A stretch of 64,000 bases of DNA, taken from assembly GCF_041431135.1 (NCBI RefSeq), contig NZ_CP107799.1:6386001-6450000 (forward strand). Reading direction: 5' to 3'. Both the position numbers and the translations under genes were made by a program. The notes under the pieces were generated by a model that saw only the letters and a list, made by a program, of their open reading frames with translations, did no database searches and was not told the DNA's origin. The DNA is from Streptomyces sp. NBC_00554. GTDB taxonomy: Bacteria; Actinomycetota; Actinomycetes; Streptomycetales; Streptomycetaceae. Every line of letters begins with the position of its first letter. Position 1 is the first letter of the stretch. Shown here piece by piece: positions 1 to 7,926 of the stretch.

Positions 1-52
1 CATGTGCCTCACCCTACGGCCCACTACGCCCAGGTGAACCGCCCGTGCGTGC

Positions 53-86
53 CACCGGGCGGGGACCCGAGGGCCCCCGCCCGGTG
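53..86 (-). terminator. Hairpin downstream of adpA
   Basis: A perfect 12-bp stem (CACCGGGCGGGG at 53-64 pairs with 75-86) with a 10-nt loop lies about 40 bases beyond the adpA stop codon. It has no T-run, as is usual for Streptomyces terminators. The rest of 1-126 holds no gene I can support. In relatives the oligoribonuclease gene ornA follows adpA, so it may begin just outside the window. Confidence 0.6.
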
Positions 87-126
87 AGAACGGCGGGATT
101 GGTGCGAATGACGCGACCTGCGGGGA

Positions 127-1368
127 CTACGGGGCGCTGCGTTGCCCCGGCAGGCTCGGCCGTCCCGCCGCGTACAGCTCAGCGCCCGCCCTGCCCGGGT
201 CCGTCGACATCGACGTGGACTGCCCGACGATGCCCGCGGCCGCCGTACGCCGGGTCTGCGGCGGAACCGGGTTCTCCTGGTGGATGGCCGGTGGCGGTCC
301 CGCCGGACCCGCGGCGCCGTCCGAGTCCGAGGACGGCCGGTCGGCGGACTGCGGACGACGGGCCCGGTACGCGGCCCGGTACGCGGCCGGCGACGAGCCG
401 AGCTGGCGCCGGAAATGACCCCGGAGCGCGACCGGCGAACGGAAGCCGCAGCGGCCCGCGACCTCGTCGACCGAGTAGTCCGACGTCTCCAGAAGACGCT
501 GCGCCTGGAGCACCCGCTGCGTGATCAGCCACTGCAGGGGAGCGCTCCCGGTGAGCGACCGGAAACGGCGGTCGAAGGTCCGCCGGCTCATGTACGCGCG
601 AGCCGCCAGCGTCTCCACGTCGAACTGCTCGTGGAGATGCTCCAGCGCCCAGGCGACGACCTCCGCGAGGGGGTCGGCGCCGATCTCCTCAGGTAAAGAC
701 CTGTCGAGATAGCGCTCCTGACCGCCGCTGCGGCGCGGCGGGACCACCAGACGACGGGCCAGCGCGCCGGCCGCCTCGTTGCCGTGGTCCGTCCGCACGA
801 TGTGGAGGCACAGATCGATTCCGGCCGCCGTACCCGCCGAAGTCAGTACGTCTCCGTCGTCCACGAAGAGTTCTCGTGGGTCGACATGGACGGACGGGTA
901 GCGCTTCGCCAGCGTCGGCGCGTACATCCAGTGGGTGGTCGCTGGACGGCCGTCCAGCAGACCCGCCGCGGCCAGCACGAAGGCGCCGGTGCACAGCCCG
1001 ACTATGCGGGCGCCTTCCTCGTGCGCCCGGCGCAGTGCGTCGAGCGCCTCCTCCGGCGGCGGCGAGGTGATCGACCGCCAGGCGGGCACGACCACCGTGC
1101 CTGCCCGCGAGATCGCTTCCAGGCCATGTGGCGCGGTGAGTTCCAGGCCCCCTGTGGTCCGCAGCGGGCCTTCCTCGCCCGCGCTCACCAAGAGGCGATA
1201 TCGCGGTACGCCGGCGTCCTGGCGGTCAATCCCGAACACCGACAGCGGTATGGAACTCTCGAAGATGGGGCCGCCGCTGAACAGCAGCACCGCGACGATC
1301 TCCTTGCGGCGTCGCCCGGAAAGTTTCCGGGCCGCGGCTTCCGGCGCGGCAGTGGAGTCGTGGCTCAT
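127..1368 (-). CDS. adpA: AdpA (BldH), AraC/GlxA-family master regulator of development and secondary metabolism
   Basis: The protein has 413 residues: an N-terminal DJ-1/PfpI (GATase1-like) dimerisation domain, roughly 25-190, then an AraC-type double helix-turn-helix at about 240-330 (AARAYMSRRTFDRRFRSLTG, then DEVAGRCGFRSPVALRGHFR). The N-terminus (MSHDSTAAPEAAARKLSGRR) matches my memory of S. coelicolor AdpA almost residue for residue. Leucine 225, in the linker between the domains (RSLPEE), is encoded by TTA at 694-696. This is the site of the known bldA tRNA dependence of adpA. AdpA activates morphogenesis, secreted protease and antibiotic genes, and represses its own gene in S. griseus. 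The tail after about residue 335 is Pro/Ser/Gly-rich and probably disordered. Confidence 0.96.
   Translation of the reverse strand: MSHDSTAAPEAAARKLSGRRRKEIVAVLLFSGGPIFESSIPLSVFGIDRQDAGVPRYRLLVSAGEEGPLRTTGGLELTAPHGLEAISRAGTVVVPAWRSITSPPPEEALDALRRAHEEGARIVGLCTGAFVLAAAGLLDGRPATTHWMYAPTLAKRYPSVHVDPRELFVDDGDVLTSAGTAAGIDLCLHIVRTDHGNEAAGALARRLVVPPRRSGGQERYLDRSLPEEIGADPLAEVVAWALEHLHEQFDVETLAARAYMSRRTFDRRFRSLTGSAPLQWLITQRVLQAQRLLETSDYSVDEVAGRCGFRSPVALRGHFRRQLGSSPAAYRAAYRARRPQSADRPSSDSDGAAGPAGPPPAIHQENPVPPQTRRTAAAGIVGQSTSMSTDPGRAGAELYAAGRPSLPGQRSAP
694..696 (-). promoter_or_regulatory. TTA (bldA-dependent) codon in adpA
   Basis: Reading the minus strand in frame from 1368, codon 225 is TTA (TAA on the plus strand). 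In Streptomyces, TTA is translated only by the developmentally accumulating bldA leucyl-tRNA, which times AdpA synthesis. The position, between the PfpI domain and the HTH domain, is the one known for adpA genes. Confidence 0.93.
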
Positions 1369-1745
1369 ACTGCTAAGCCCCCCTCGGTGGTCGCGGCTCC
1401 TCGGTTGTGTCGCTCCTGCACGTTTCCCCTCGGTCCTGCACGAGTCCCCCGCCGTAAGACGTCAAGATCGAATCTACTGTGTCCCATGGCGCCAAGGTGA
1501 CCAGTTCGGCACTCGGTGGAATGTCGACATGGCAACTTGGCGTGAAGCATTCGATCACGAAGCGTTGCACTCACGGGCCTTACAGGGAAGTGCGCCTCGT
1601 GGCAGTGGCCAATCCACGTAGGGTGCGCGCGCCCTCTGCGGCCCTTTCAGCGCAGGTCGAACGGGGGTTGGGGGGTCGTTCGACCAAGGAATGCGCCATA
1701 CGCAGAAGTTGGCTGAAAAGAAGCGGGCGCGTGCGCGTAAACCGG
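1369..1745 (-). promoter_or_regulatory. Long upstream region of adpA, no gene seen
   Basis: This stretch lies between adpA and the next minus-strand gene and shows no credible coding sequence. It contains an inverted repeat CGCCAAG (1490-1496) / CTTGGCG (1536-1542). TGGCGTGAAG at 1538-1547 matches 9 of 10 positions of the published AdpA consensus TGGCSNGWWY, so it is a candidate autoregulatory site. A long leader and promoter region is expected for adpA. I cannot place the transcription start. Confidence 0.5.
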
Positions 1746-2201
1746 TCAGTCGACCGGCTTGTTTCCTCCGCCGTGCCGACCGCCTCTGCGCGCCCCCACG
1801 CCATTCCTGCCGTGCGGGCCGCTCGCGCATTCCGCTTCGCGTGAGGCCGGTACCCCGTACGAGCCCCCGTACGGGCCCGGCACCCCGCGCGACGCCGGCA
1901 CCCCTTGCGCTCCGCTCGCGCCGTGCCGTCCGCGGGCCGGAGCGCGCTCCTCGGCGAGCAACTGCGCCGCACCCCGCTCGGACTGCCTCAGCAGCACCCG
2001 GCAGGCCGCGGTCACGGCCGCCAGGCCAAGGGCCGTACCGGCCGCGCCGGCGAGTGAGGTGCCGTACCAGACGAGGACCACGGGGACCAGCACGCAGCTG
2101 AAGGCCGCCCAGCGCACCACATCGCTCGCCGTGTCCGGGACGGGGGGTGCCGCGGTGTGTGCCCGGGGGGCGGGGCGGGACACGGTCTCGGGTCCGGGCA
2201 C
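1746..2201 (-). CDS. Conserved hypothetical small membrane protein
   Basis: The protein has 151 residues. About 28-70 form two adjacent hydrophobic helices (WAAFSCVLVPVVLVWYGTSL, then AGAAGTALGLAAVTAACRVL). The rest is a basic, Gly/Pro/Arg-rich, probably cytoplasmic tail. The GTG start at 2201 has a GAGGGAG ribosome binding site at normal spacing. I know no function. It lies upstream of adpA in the same direction but is separated from it by 377 bases, so cotranscription is uncertain. It is divergent from the stress protein gene. Confidence 0.62.
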   Translation of the reverse strand: MPGPETVSRPAPRAHTAAPPVPDTASDVVRWAAFSCVLVPVVLVWYGTSLAGAAGTALGLAAVTAACRVLLRQSERGAAQLLAEERAPARGRHGASGAQGVPASRGVPGPYGGSYGVPASREAECASGPHGRNGVGARRGGRHGGGNKPVD

Positions 2202-2525
2202 GGTGTGCTCCCTCGTACGTACCTAGTACTCCATTGCTCCCCCTGGCGGCGGCTGAACAGTTCAACGCGTGCTCGACCGGCAGGTCACTGTGCGGCATGC
2301 CTGGGTGAACCCTGTGCAAACCGCCTGTACGGGGCAGCAACCATTGCGTTACGGGCGCCTCCTCATGCATGCTCCGATGAACGCCGCGTAGCGCACGCGG
2401 GATCTGGGCAGAGGAGGAGTGGCGCCGTACCCTTGGGGGTATGGGGTTGGGAAGATGATTCCCGGACACAGCTCTGCCGCACGTTGACGTCGTCCCACCA
2501 CGAGGATCCAAACGCCGAGATACCC
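2202..2525. promoter_or_regulatory. Divergent promoter region with two palindromes
   Basis: No gene is visible here. Two palindromes stand out. TGAACAGTTCA at 2254-2264 is near the start of the small membrane-protein gene. TACCC-TTGG-GGGTA at 2428-2441 lies about 85 bases before the universal stress protein start. The second resembles the TACCC/GGGTA half-sites of CsoR-type copper sensors, but its spacing differs from the classic ATACC-N5-GGTAT, so the regulator is a guess. Confidence 0.35.
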
Positions 2526-3053
2526 ATGGCCGGTCACGAATACTTCGATCCCGCGGACCGCCAGCGCCCGCTCGCCGATCCCACGGCGGCCGAGCCCCTG
2601 GCGGCGGAGGAACTCCGCCAGTCCTGCGATCCCGCCTTCAAGCACGGCGTAGTCGTCGGTTTCGACGGCTCGACGTCCAGCGAGCGTGCCCTCGCCTACG
2701 CGATCGGCATGGCCCACCGCTCCGGCTCCGGCCTGATCATCGTCCATGTCGCCAACCGGCTGCCCACCACCGTGTGGGCGGGCTGCGAGCCCCCGGTCTT
2801 CGTCGACGTGCCGGACCATCGCACCGAGGTGCTCGGACTCGAGCTCGCCTGTGCCGAGTATCTGGCCGAGGTCCCGTGGATCCTCGTCGAGCGCGGCGGC
2901 GACATCTGCCACGAACTCGAAGAGGTGGGGCGGGAGTACGAGGCGGACGCGATCGTCGTCGGATCCACGCACGGCATCGTCGGGCGCATCTTCGGCTCGG
3001 TCGCGGGCCGGCTCGCCAAGCGCGCGCAGCGTCCTGTTGTCGTCATTCCCTGA
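2526..3053 (+). CDS. Universal stress protein (UspA family)
   Basis: The protein has 175 residues with one Usp domain (about 40-175). It begins HGVVVGFDGSTSSERALAYA and ends with the ATP-binding motif G-2x-G-9x-G-S in VVGSTHGIVGRIFGS, followed by the typical RPVVVIP strand. Such proteins bind ATP and are induced by stress or stationary phase; the client is unknown. I chose the ATG at 2526 because upstream in-frame sequence (back to 2157) lacks family similarity. About 38 N-terminal residues precede the domain. A possible metal-type operator lies upstream (2428-2441). Confidence 0.88.
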   Translation: MAGHEYFDPADRQRPLADPTAAEPLAAEELRQSCDPAFKHGVVVGFDGSTSSERALAYAIGMAHRSGSGLIIVHVANRLPTTVWAGCEPPVFVDVPDHRTEVLGLELACAEYLAEVPWILVERGGDICHELEEVGREYEADAIVVGSTHGIVGRIFGSVAGRLAKRAQRPVVVIP

Positions 3054-3171
3054 GTGATTCCCCGAGTGCCGGGCGAACCCTGTCGTTGCCGTTCCGCAAC
3101 TCCTTGTTGTCCCAGGTGAGATGAGCCTTCGGCGCGGTCAACTCCCTTTTGACGCCGGGTAGAAAGCCGCT

Positions 3172-3195
3172 CACATCTACTCGTGCGTAGATGTG
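3172..3195. promoter_or_regulatory. 24-bp palindromic operator candidate
   Basis: CACATCTAC (3172-3180) and GTAGATGTG (3187-3195) are perfect 9-bp arms around TCGTGC. The site is 67 bases upstream of the transporter start and over 100 bases from the stress-protein stop, so it fits an operator better than a terminator. The binding protein is unknown. Confidence 0.45.
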
Positions 3196-3261
3196 TTTGT
3201 GCGCTTGTGAAGGGCATATATCGGTCACCGCACAACCGCACATGCACGAAGGGAGCCCGCC

Positions 3262-3831
3262 GTGGACAATGACGTCTCCGCGGGAAGCACCACCTCGATC
3301 CTCGGCCAACTCGCGCTAGGACTCACCCTGCTGGCCTTCGGTCTCGGTCACACCGAGGTCATCGACGGCGTGACGGCAGCCGACTCCGTCTCCCTCGCCA
3401 CGTACGTCGGTGGCATCGCGCTCTTCGTCGCCGGGCTGTTCGCCTTCCGCGACCGTGACGCCTTCACCGGTACGGCGTTCTCCGCGCTCGGCGCGCTCTG
3501 GTTCACCTGGGGTGTCTCGGCCGACGCGACCCTCTCCGCGAACGCGGCGGGGCTCTTCCTGCTGCTGTTCGCCCTTGTCGCGCTCAGCCTGACGCTCGGG
3601 GCGTCCGGCGCCTCGCAACTCACCCGCGGGGCATACGGGTTGCTCTTCGTGGCGATGCTGCTGCTCGCCATCGGGCAGTTCGGTGACTCCGAGGGGCTTG
3701 CCAAGGTCGGGGGCTGGTTCGCCGCGGCCGCGGGTGCGCTTGCCTGGTACTCGGCTACGGCTGCGTTGGCTCACTGGCCCACTGCTCTTCCCAGGCGCGC
3801 CGCCGGCCGGGGGGTGACGGCCACCGGCTGA
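3262..3831 (+). CDS. GPR1/FUN34/YaaH-type transporter (acetate uptake family)
   Basis: The protein has 189 residues, almost entirely hydrophobic, with about six membrane helices, the size of SatP/YaaH acetate-succinate transporters. The segment with GTAFSALGALWFTWG resembles the conserved family region. The usual N-terminal NPAPLG-like motif is not evident, so substrate is uncertain. Start at 3262 (GTG) is preceded by GAAGGGAG at good spacing. A palindrome at 3172-3195 may control it. It is convergent with glmS, with a strong hairpin between. Confidence 0.72.
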   Translation: MDNDVSAGSTTSILGQLALGLTLLAFGLGHTEVIDGVTAADSVSLATYVGGIALFVAGLFAFRDRDAFTGTAFSALGALWFTWGVSADATLSANAAGLFLLLFALVALSLTLGASGASQLTRGAYGLLFVAMLLLAIGQFGDSEGLAKVGGWFAAAAGALAWYSATAALAHWPTALPRRAAGRGVTATG

Positions 3832-3873
3832 AGCTGGCGCGGGCCGGGGAACTGGGCGGCCCCGGCTCCTGAA

Positions 3874-3920
3874 AAGAACGGGTCCCTGCGTGCTGGTGGC
3901 ACGCGCAGGGACCCGTTCTT
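3874..3920. terminator. Strong bidirectional terminator
   Basis: AAGAACGGGTCCCTGCG (3874-3890) pairs perfectly over 17 bases with 3904-3920. The arms end in TT/AA-rich bases, so the hairpin can serve both the transporter gene and the convergent glmS. Confidence 0.85.
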
Positions 3921-3934
3921 CGTGTGTTCTTCGG

Positions 3935-4011
3935 CTGCGGGTCGTGGGGGTTGCTCGCGCCCCGCGGCGGAGCCGCATGTTGTCACAGCCCCGCGCCCCT
4001 GACGGGGCGCT
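3935..4011 (-). repeat. Dispersed 3'-end element, copy C (after glmS)
   Basis: Read on the minus strand from 4011, a small hairpin (GCGCCCC..AGGGGCGC) is followed by GGGG, then a GCGGCTCCGCCGC hairpin, and it closes with CACGACCCGCAG. The head and tail match copies A (7860-7912) and B (56725-56778). Copy C carries an extra hairpin insert in the middle. It begins 18 bases after the glmS stop and has the gene's orientation. Confidence 0.6.
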
Positions 4012-4029
4012 CCCGTGCACCGGGGTTTT

Positions 4030-5847
4030 CTACTCCACCGTTACCGACTTGGCGAGGTTCCTCGGCTTGTCGATGTCGCGGCCCAGTACCAATGCCGCGT
4101 GGTAGGCGAGGAGTTGGAGGGGGATGCCCATGAGGATCGGGTCGAGCTCGTCCTCGTTCTTCGGGACGACGATCGTCTGGTCGGCCTTCTCCAGTTCCCG
4201 GTGCGCCACCGCGAGGATCTTGCCGCTGCGGGCCTTGATCTCCTCCAGGGCGGCACGGTTCTTCTCGAAGAGGTCGTCGTCGGGGACGATCGCGACCGTC
4301 GGCAGGGAGGGCTCGATCAGCGCCAGCGGGCCGTGCTTCAGCTCGGAGGCCGGGTAGGCCTCGGCGTGGATGTACGTGATCTCCTTGAGCTTCAGCGAGG
4401 CCTCACGGGCCACCGGGTAGCCGCGCACCCGGCCGATGAAGAGCATCGAGTGGGCCTGGGCGTACTCGGCGGCCAGCTTCTTGATCTCGTCCTCCCGCTC
4501 CAGGATCTCGGAGATCTGGCCGGGCAGCTTGCGCAGGCCCTCGATGATCCGCTTGCCGTCGCGCACCGACAGGTCGCGGGTGCGGCCCAGGTGCAGCGCG
4601 AGCAGCGCGAAGGCGACCGTGGTGTTGGTGAAGCACTTGGTGGAGACGACGCAGACCTCGGGGCCCGCGTGCACGTACATGCCGCCGTCGGCCTCGCGGG
4701 CGATGGCGCTGCCCACCACGTTGACCACGCCGAGGACCCGCGCGCCCTTGCGCTTCAGCTCCTGGACGGCTGCGAGGACGTCGTACGTCTCACCGGACTG
4801 GGAGACCGCGACGTACAGCGTGTCGGGGTCGACCACGGCGTTGCGGTAGCGGAACTCGGAGGCCGGCTCGGCGTCCGCGGGGATGCGGGCCAGCTCCTCG
4901 ATCATCTGGGCGCCGATCATGCCCGCGTGGTACGACGTGCCGCAGCCGAGGATCTTCACGCGGCGGATCTGGCGGGCCTCGCGGGCGTCCAGGTTCAGGC
5001 CGCCGAGGTGCACGGTGGAGAAGCGGTCGTCGATGCGGCCGCGCAGCACGCGGTCCACGGCGTCGGCCTGCTCGTGGATCTCCTTGTGCATGTACGTGTC
5101 GTGGCCGCCCATGTCGTACGAGGCGGCCTCCCACTCGACGGTGGTGGGCTCGGACGTCGTACGGGTGCCCTCGGTGGTGTACGTACGGAAGTCGTCGGCC
5201 TTGAGGGTGGCCATTTCGCCGTCGTCCAGGGTCACTATCTGGCGCGTGTGGGTGACCAGGGCGGCGATGTCCGAGGCGACGAACATCTCCTTCTCGCCGA
5301 TGCCGAGGACGACCGGGGAGCCGTTGCGGGCCACCACGATGCGCTCGGGGAAGTCGGCGTGCAGGACCGCGATGCCGTAGGTGCCCTCGATCACGCGCAG
5401 CGCGTCGCGGACCTTGTCCTCCAGCTTCTCCTGCTGGGAGCGGGCGATGAGGTGGGTGAGGACCTCGGTGTCGGTCTCGGAGAGGAACTCGACGCCGTCG
5501 GCTTCGAGCTTCTTCCGCAGGTCGGAGGCGTTGTCGATGATGCCGTTGTGGACGACGGCGACCTTGCCGTCGGCCGACATGTGCGGGTGGGCGTTCACGT
5601 CGGAGGGGGCGCCGTGGGTGGCCCAGCGGGTGTGGGCGATACCGGTGGTGCCGGCGAAGCGCTTGGGGACCTTGGCCTCCAGGTCGCGGACCCGGCCCTT
5701 GGCCTTGACCATCTTCAGGCCGGAGGACTTGGGGGTCGTCACGACGATGCCCGCCGAGTCGTAGCCCCGGTACTCCAGTCGCTGCAGGCCCTCAAGGAGG
5801 AGGGGGGCGACGTCACGCCTGCCGATGTATCCGACGATTCCGCACAT
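4030..5847 (-). CDS. glmS: Glutamine-fructose-6-phosphate aminotransferase (isomerizing)
   Basis: GlmS makes glucosamine-6-phosphate from fructose-6-phosphate and glutamine, the first step to UDP-GlcNAc and peptidoglycan. The 605 residues are full length. An N-terminal class II glutaminase domain has nucleophile Cys2 (MCGIVGYIG), and two SIS domains follow (about 285-420 and 455-590), ending in the typical DKPRNLAKSVTVE. A small gene lies 27 bases upstream in the same direction. No glmS ribozyme is expected or seen. Streptomyces genomes usually have a second glmS; this locus, close to hexosaminidase and DasR-linked genes, may be the paralogue. Confidence 0.97.
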   Translation of the reverse strand: MCGIVGYIGRRDVAPLLLEGLQRLEYRGYDSAGIVVTTPKSSGLKMVKAKGRVRDLEAKVPKRFAGTTGIAHTRWATHGAPSDVNAHPHMSADGKVAVVHNGIIDNASDLRKKLEADGVEFLSETDTEVLTHLIARSQQEKLEDKVRDALRVIEGTYGIAVLHADFPERIVVARNGSPVVLGIGEKEMFVASDIAALVTHTRQIVTLDDGEMATLKADDFRTYTTEGTRTTSEPTTVEWEAASYDMGGHDTYMHKEIHEQADAVDRVLRGRIDDRFSTVHLGGLNLDAREARQIRRVKILGCGTSYHAGMIGAQMIEELARIPADAEPASEFRYRNAVVDPDTLYVAVSQSGETYDVLAAVQELKRKGARVLGVVNVVGSAIAREADGGMYVHAGPEVCVVSTKCFTNTTVAFALLALHLGRTRDLSVRDGKRIIEGLRKLPGQISEILEREDEIKKLAAEYAQAHSMLFIGRVRGYPVAREASLKLKEITYIHAEAYPASELKHGPLALIEPSLPTVAIVPDDDLFEKNRAALEEIKARSGKILAVAHRELEKADQTIVVPKNEDELDPILMGIPLQLLAYHAALVLGRDIDKPRNLAKSVTVE

Positions 5848-5874
5848 AAATGACGTTTCCTAGCCGTAGATGAT

Positions 5875-6132
5875 CTAGCCGTAGACGATGCGGCGCAGCT
5901 GCCTGAGCGTGAGCTCCGGCGGCGCGACCGCGCGGTATTTCAGGTCCGCCTCGATCCGTTCGAAGATCGACGCGTTCACCAGGCCCTGTGCCTGGAGCTC
6001 GCGGTGGCGGCGACGGACGTACTCCTCGGTCGTCTCGTCGAAGTAGGCGAGCACGTCCTGGACCACACGCAGCGCCTCGCCCCGGTTGAGGGGCGAGGAG
6101 CGCGTCAGATGATCAACAAGTTCGTCGTGCAC
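5875..6132 (-). CDS. Conserved 85-aa helical protein upstream of glmS
   Basis: The 85-residue soluble protein is rich in charged, helix-forming residues (VVQDVLAYFDETTEEYVRRR, ELTLRQLRRIVYG). I do not recognise a named domain. It ends 27 bases before glmS and is probably cotranscribed with it. A regulatory or accessory role in amino-sugar synthesis is possible, but nothing in the sequence proves it. The ATG start follows a weak ribosome binding site. A perfect 16-bp palindrome lies 42 bases upstream. Confidence 0.72.
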   Translation of the reverse strand: MHDELVDHLTRSSPLNRGEALRVVQDVLAYFDETTEEYVRRRHRELQAQGLVNASIFERIEADLKYRAVAPPELTLRQLRRIVYG

Positions 6133-6173
6133 CCGTTGATCCTGAGGTAAAGCGCTGGCAATCGCAAGAATCC

Positions 6174-6189
6174 TGCCCGATATCGGGCA
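6174..6189. promoter_or_regulatory. Perfect 16-bp palindrome TGCCCGATATCGGGCA
   Basis: The palindrome lies in the 149-bp gap between the divergent 85-aa gene/glmS unit and the phosphatase gene. It is 42 bases from the first start codon and about 93 from the second. Its perfect symmetry and place fit a dimeric repressor site that could act on either promoter. I cannot name the regulator. Confidence 0.5.
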
Positions 6190-6281
6190 AGAGGCTGTTG
6201 AAACTCTTATGGGACCCTGTTCGGGGCCTGTTCATGCTGTGTCCTGCGTATCGATGGATGCCAGGAGCACCTTTTTCAGCC

Positions 6282-7859
6282 ATGGACACTCCTCGCATGG
6301 GCGTACCGGAGAAGCTCGCCGGACGCATGAGCATGGCCGAGCAGCACGAATACCTCCGCACCAAGTTCTCGCGGCGCACGATGATCAGAGGCGGCGCCGT
6401 GACCCTGGGCGCCGTCGCGGGCGGCGCCTTCGTGCCGGGCGCGGTCGCACAGGCCGCCGTTCCGACCCAGAAGACCAGCACCGAGAAGGTCGACGGCGCG
6501 CTCGTCGCCCCCTTCGGCCGCCACCTCGCCTACGGCACCGACCCGAAGACCGAGATGACGGTCTCCTGGCAGGTCCCGGCCGCCGTCAGCAAGCCGTACA
6601 TCCGCATCGGCGCCCACCCCTGGGACCTCTCCCGCAAGATCGGGGCCGAGGTACGCAGCCTCTACACCCCGGCCGGTGTCGGCGCGAGCGCCGACCACAC
6701 GCAGTACTACGTGCACGCGCAGCTCACCCACCTGCGCCCCGGCCAGACGTACTACTACGGCGTCGGCCACGACGGCTTCGACCCGGCGTCCGCACACCTC
6801 GCGGGCACCCTCGGCACCTTCACCACCGCGCCCGCCAAGTCCGAGCCGTTCACCTTCACGGCCTTCGGCGACCAGGGCGTCAGCTACCACGGCCTCGCCA
6901 ACGACGCCCTGATCCTCGGCCAGAACCCGGCCTTCCACCTGCACGCGGGCGACATCTGCTACGCCGACCCGACCGGCGCGGGCCAGACCGCCGACACCGG
7001 CTTCGACTCGCGCACCTGGGACCAGTTCCTCGCGCAGACCGAGACGGTCGCCAAGCAGGTGCCGTGGATGGTGGCGTACGGCAACCACGACATGGAGGCC
7101 TGGTACTCGCCCAACGGCTACGGCGGCGAGGAGGCCCGCTGGCAACTGCCGGCGAACGGGCCCGACAAGAAGAACCTCCCCGGGGTGTACTCCTTCACGC
7201 ACGGCAACACGGCGATCATCTCGCTGGACGCCAACGACATCTCCTGGGAGATCCCGGCCAACCTCGGTATCTCCGGCGGCACCCAGACCAAGTGGCTGGA
7301 GGCCCAGCTCAAGAAGTACCGGGCCGCCCACGGCATCGACTTCATCGTGGTCTTCTTCCACCACTGCGCCTACTGCACCTCGACCGCGCACGCCTCCGAG
7401 GGCGGCGTACGCCAGGAGTGGGTGCCGCTCTTCGAGAAGTACACCGTCGACCTGGTGATCAACGGCCACAACCACGTCTACGAGCGCACCGACGTCATCA
7501 AGGGCAACAAGGTCGCCAAGGAACTGCCGATCGGTGCCACCGCCTACCCGGAGACCGACGGCATCGTGTACGTCACGGCGGGCGCGGCCGGCCGCAGCCT
7601 GTACGCGTTCAGCGCCGACGAGTCCTACGAGGGCCACGTCAAGGACAACGAGTCCGTGGCCTCCTTCGTAGTCCAGAAGGGCAACGTCCACGAGGCCGAG
7701 ACGGTCGCGTGGTCCCGCGTGCGCTACCTCAACTACTCATTCCTGCGCGTGGATGTGAAGCCGGCAGCGAAGGGCCACCTGGCCACGCTGAAGGTACGGG
7801 GCATCGCGGAGACGGGCGAAGAGGTAGACGCGTTCACGGTGGCACGCCGGGTTCGCTGA
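6282..7859 (+). CDS. Tat-exported purple-acid-phosphatase-like metallophosphoesterase
   Basis: The protein has 525 residues from ATG 6282. A twin-arginine signal (FSRRTMIRGGAVTLGAVAGG) points to Tat export. A fibronectin-like N-terminal domain is followed by the dinuclear metallophosphatase core, with all five motifs: FGDQG, GDICYA, YGNHD, the FFHHC histidines and NGHNHVYER. It should hydrolyse phosphate esters outside the cell. The start is uncertain. ATG 6282 has AGGAG at long spacing (14). ATG 6297 (MGVPEKLAG), which I think relatives use, has a weaker site. Transcription is divergent from the glmS unit across the palindrome at 6174. The gene end carries dispersed element copy A. Confidence 0.9.
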   Translation: MDTPRMGVPEKLAGRMSMAEQHEYLRTKFSRRTMIRGGAVTLGAVAGGAFVPGAVAQAAVPTQKTSTEKVDGALVAPFGRHLAYGTDPKTEMTVSWQVPAAVSKPYIRIGAHPWDLSRKIGAEVRSLYTPAGVGASADHTQYYVHAQLTHLRPGQTYYYGVGHDGFDPASAHLAGTLGTFTTAPAKSEPFTFTAFGDQGVSYHGLANDALILGQNPAFHLHAGDICYADPTGAGQTADTGFDSRTWDQFLAQTETVAKQVPWMVAYGNHDMEAWYSPNGYGGEEARWQLPANGPDKKNLPGVYSFTHGNTAIISLDANDISWEIPANLGISGGTQTKWLEAQLKKYRAAHGIDFIVVFFHHCAYCTSTAHASEGGVRQEWVPLFEKYTVDLVINGHNHVYERTDVIKGNKVAKELPIGATAYPETDGIVYVTAGAAGRSLYAFSADESYEGHVKDNESVASFVVQKGNVHEAETVAWSRVRYLNYSFLRVDVKPAAKGHLATLKVRGIAETGEEVDAFTVARRVR

Positions 7860-7912
7860 GCGCCCCTTCAGGGGTGCGGGGAACTGCGCGACCAGCCACA
7901 CACGGCCCGCAG
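7860..7912 (+). repeat. Dispersed 3'-end element, copy A
   Basis: GCGCCCCTTCAGGGGTGCG forms a small hairpin starting immediately after the phosphatase stop. Next comes GGGGAACTGCGCGACCAGCC, then CAC and CCCGCAG. The tail is nearly identical to copy B (56725-56778). The whole gap between two convergent genes is filled by it. Confidence 0.65.
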
Positions 7913-7926
7913 ACGGCAGGCGGTCC

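Noticed and set aside
4015..5853. 612-residue plus-strand open frame opposite glmS
   Set aside because: It mirrors glmS codons and has a Val/Gly/Leu/Arg-biased composition without domain. glmS is certain. Similar long shadow frames occur opposite the tannase-like gene, GT39, the ABC exporter and others because of high GC.
5848..5874. glmS ribozyme or riboswitch
   Set aside because: The gap is only 27 bases and lies inside a likely operon; that ribozyme occurs in Firmicutes.
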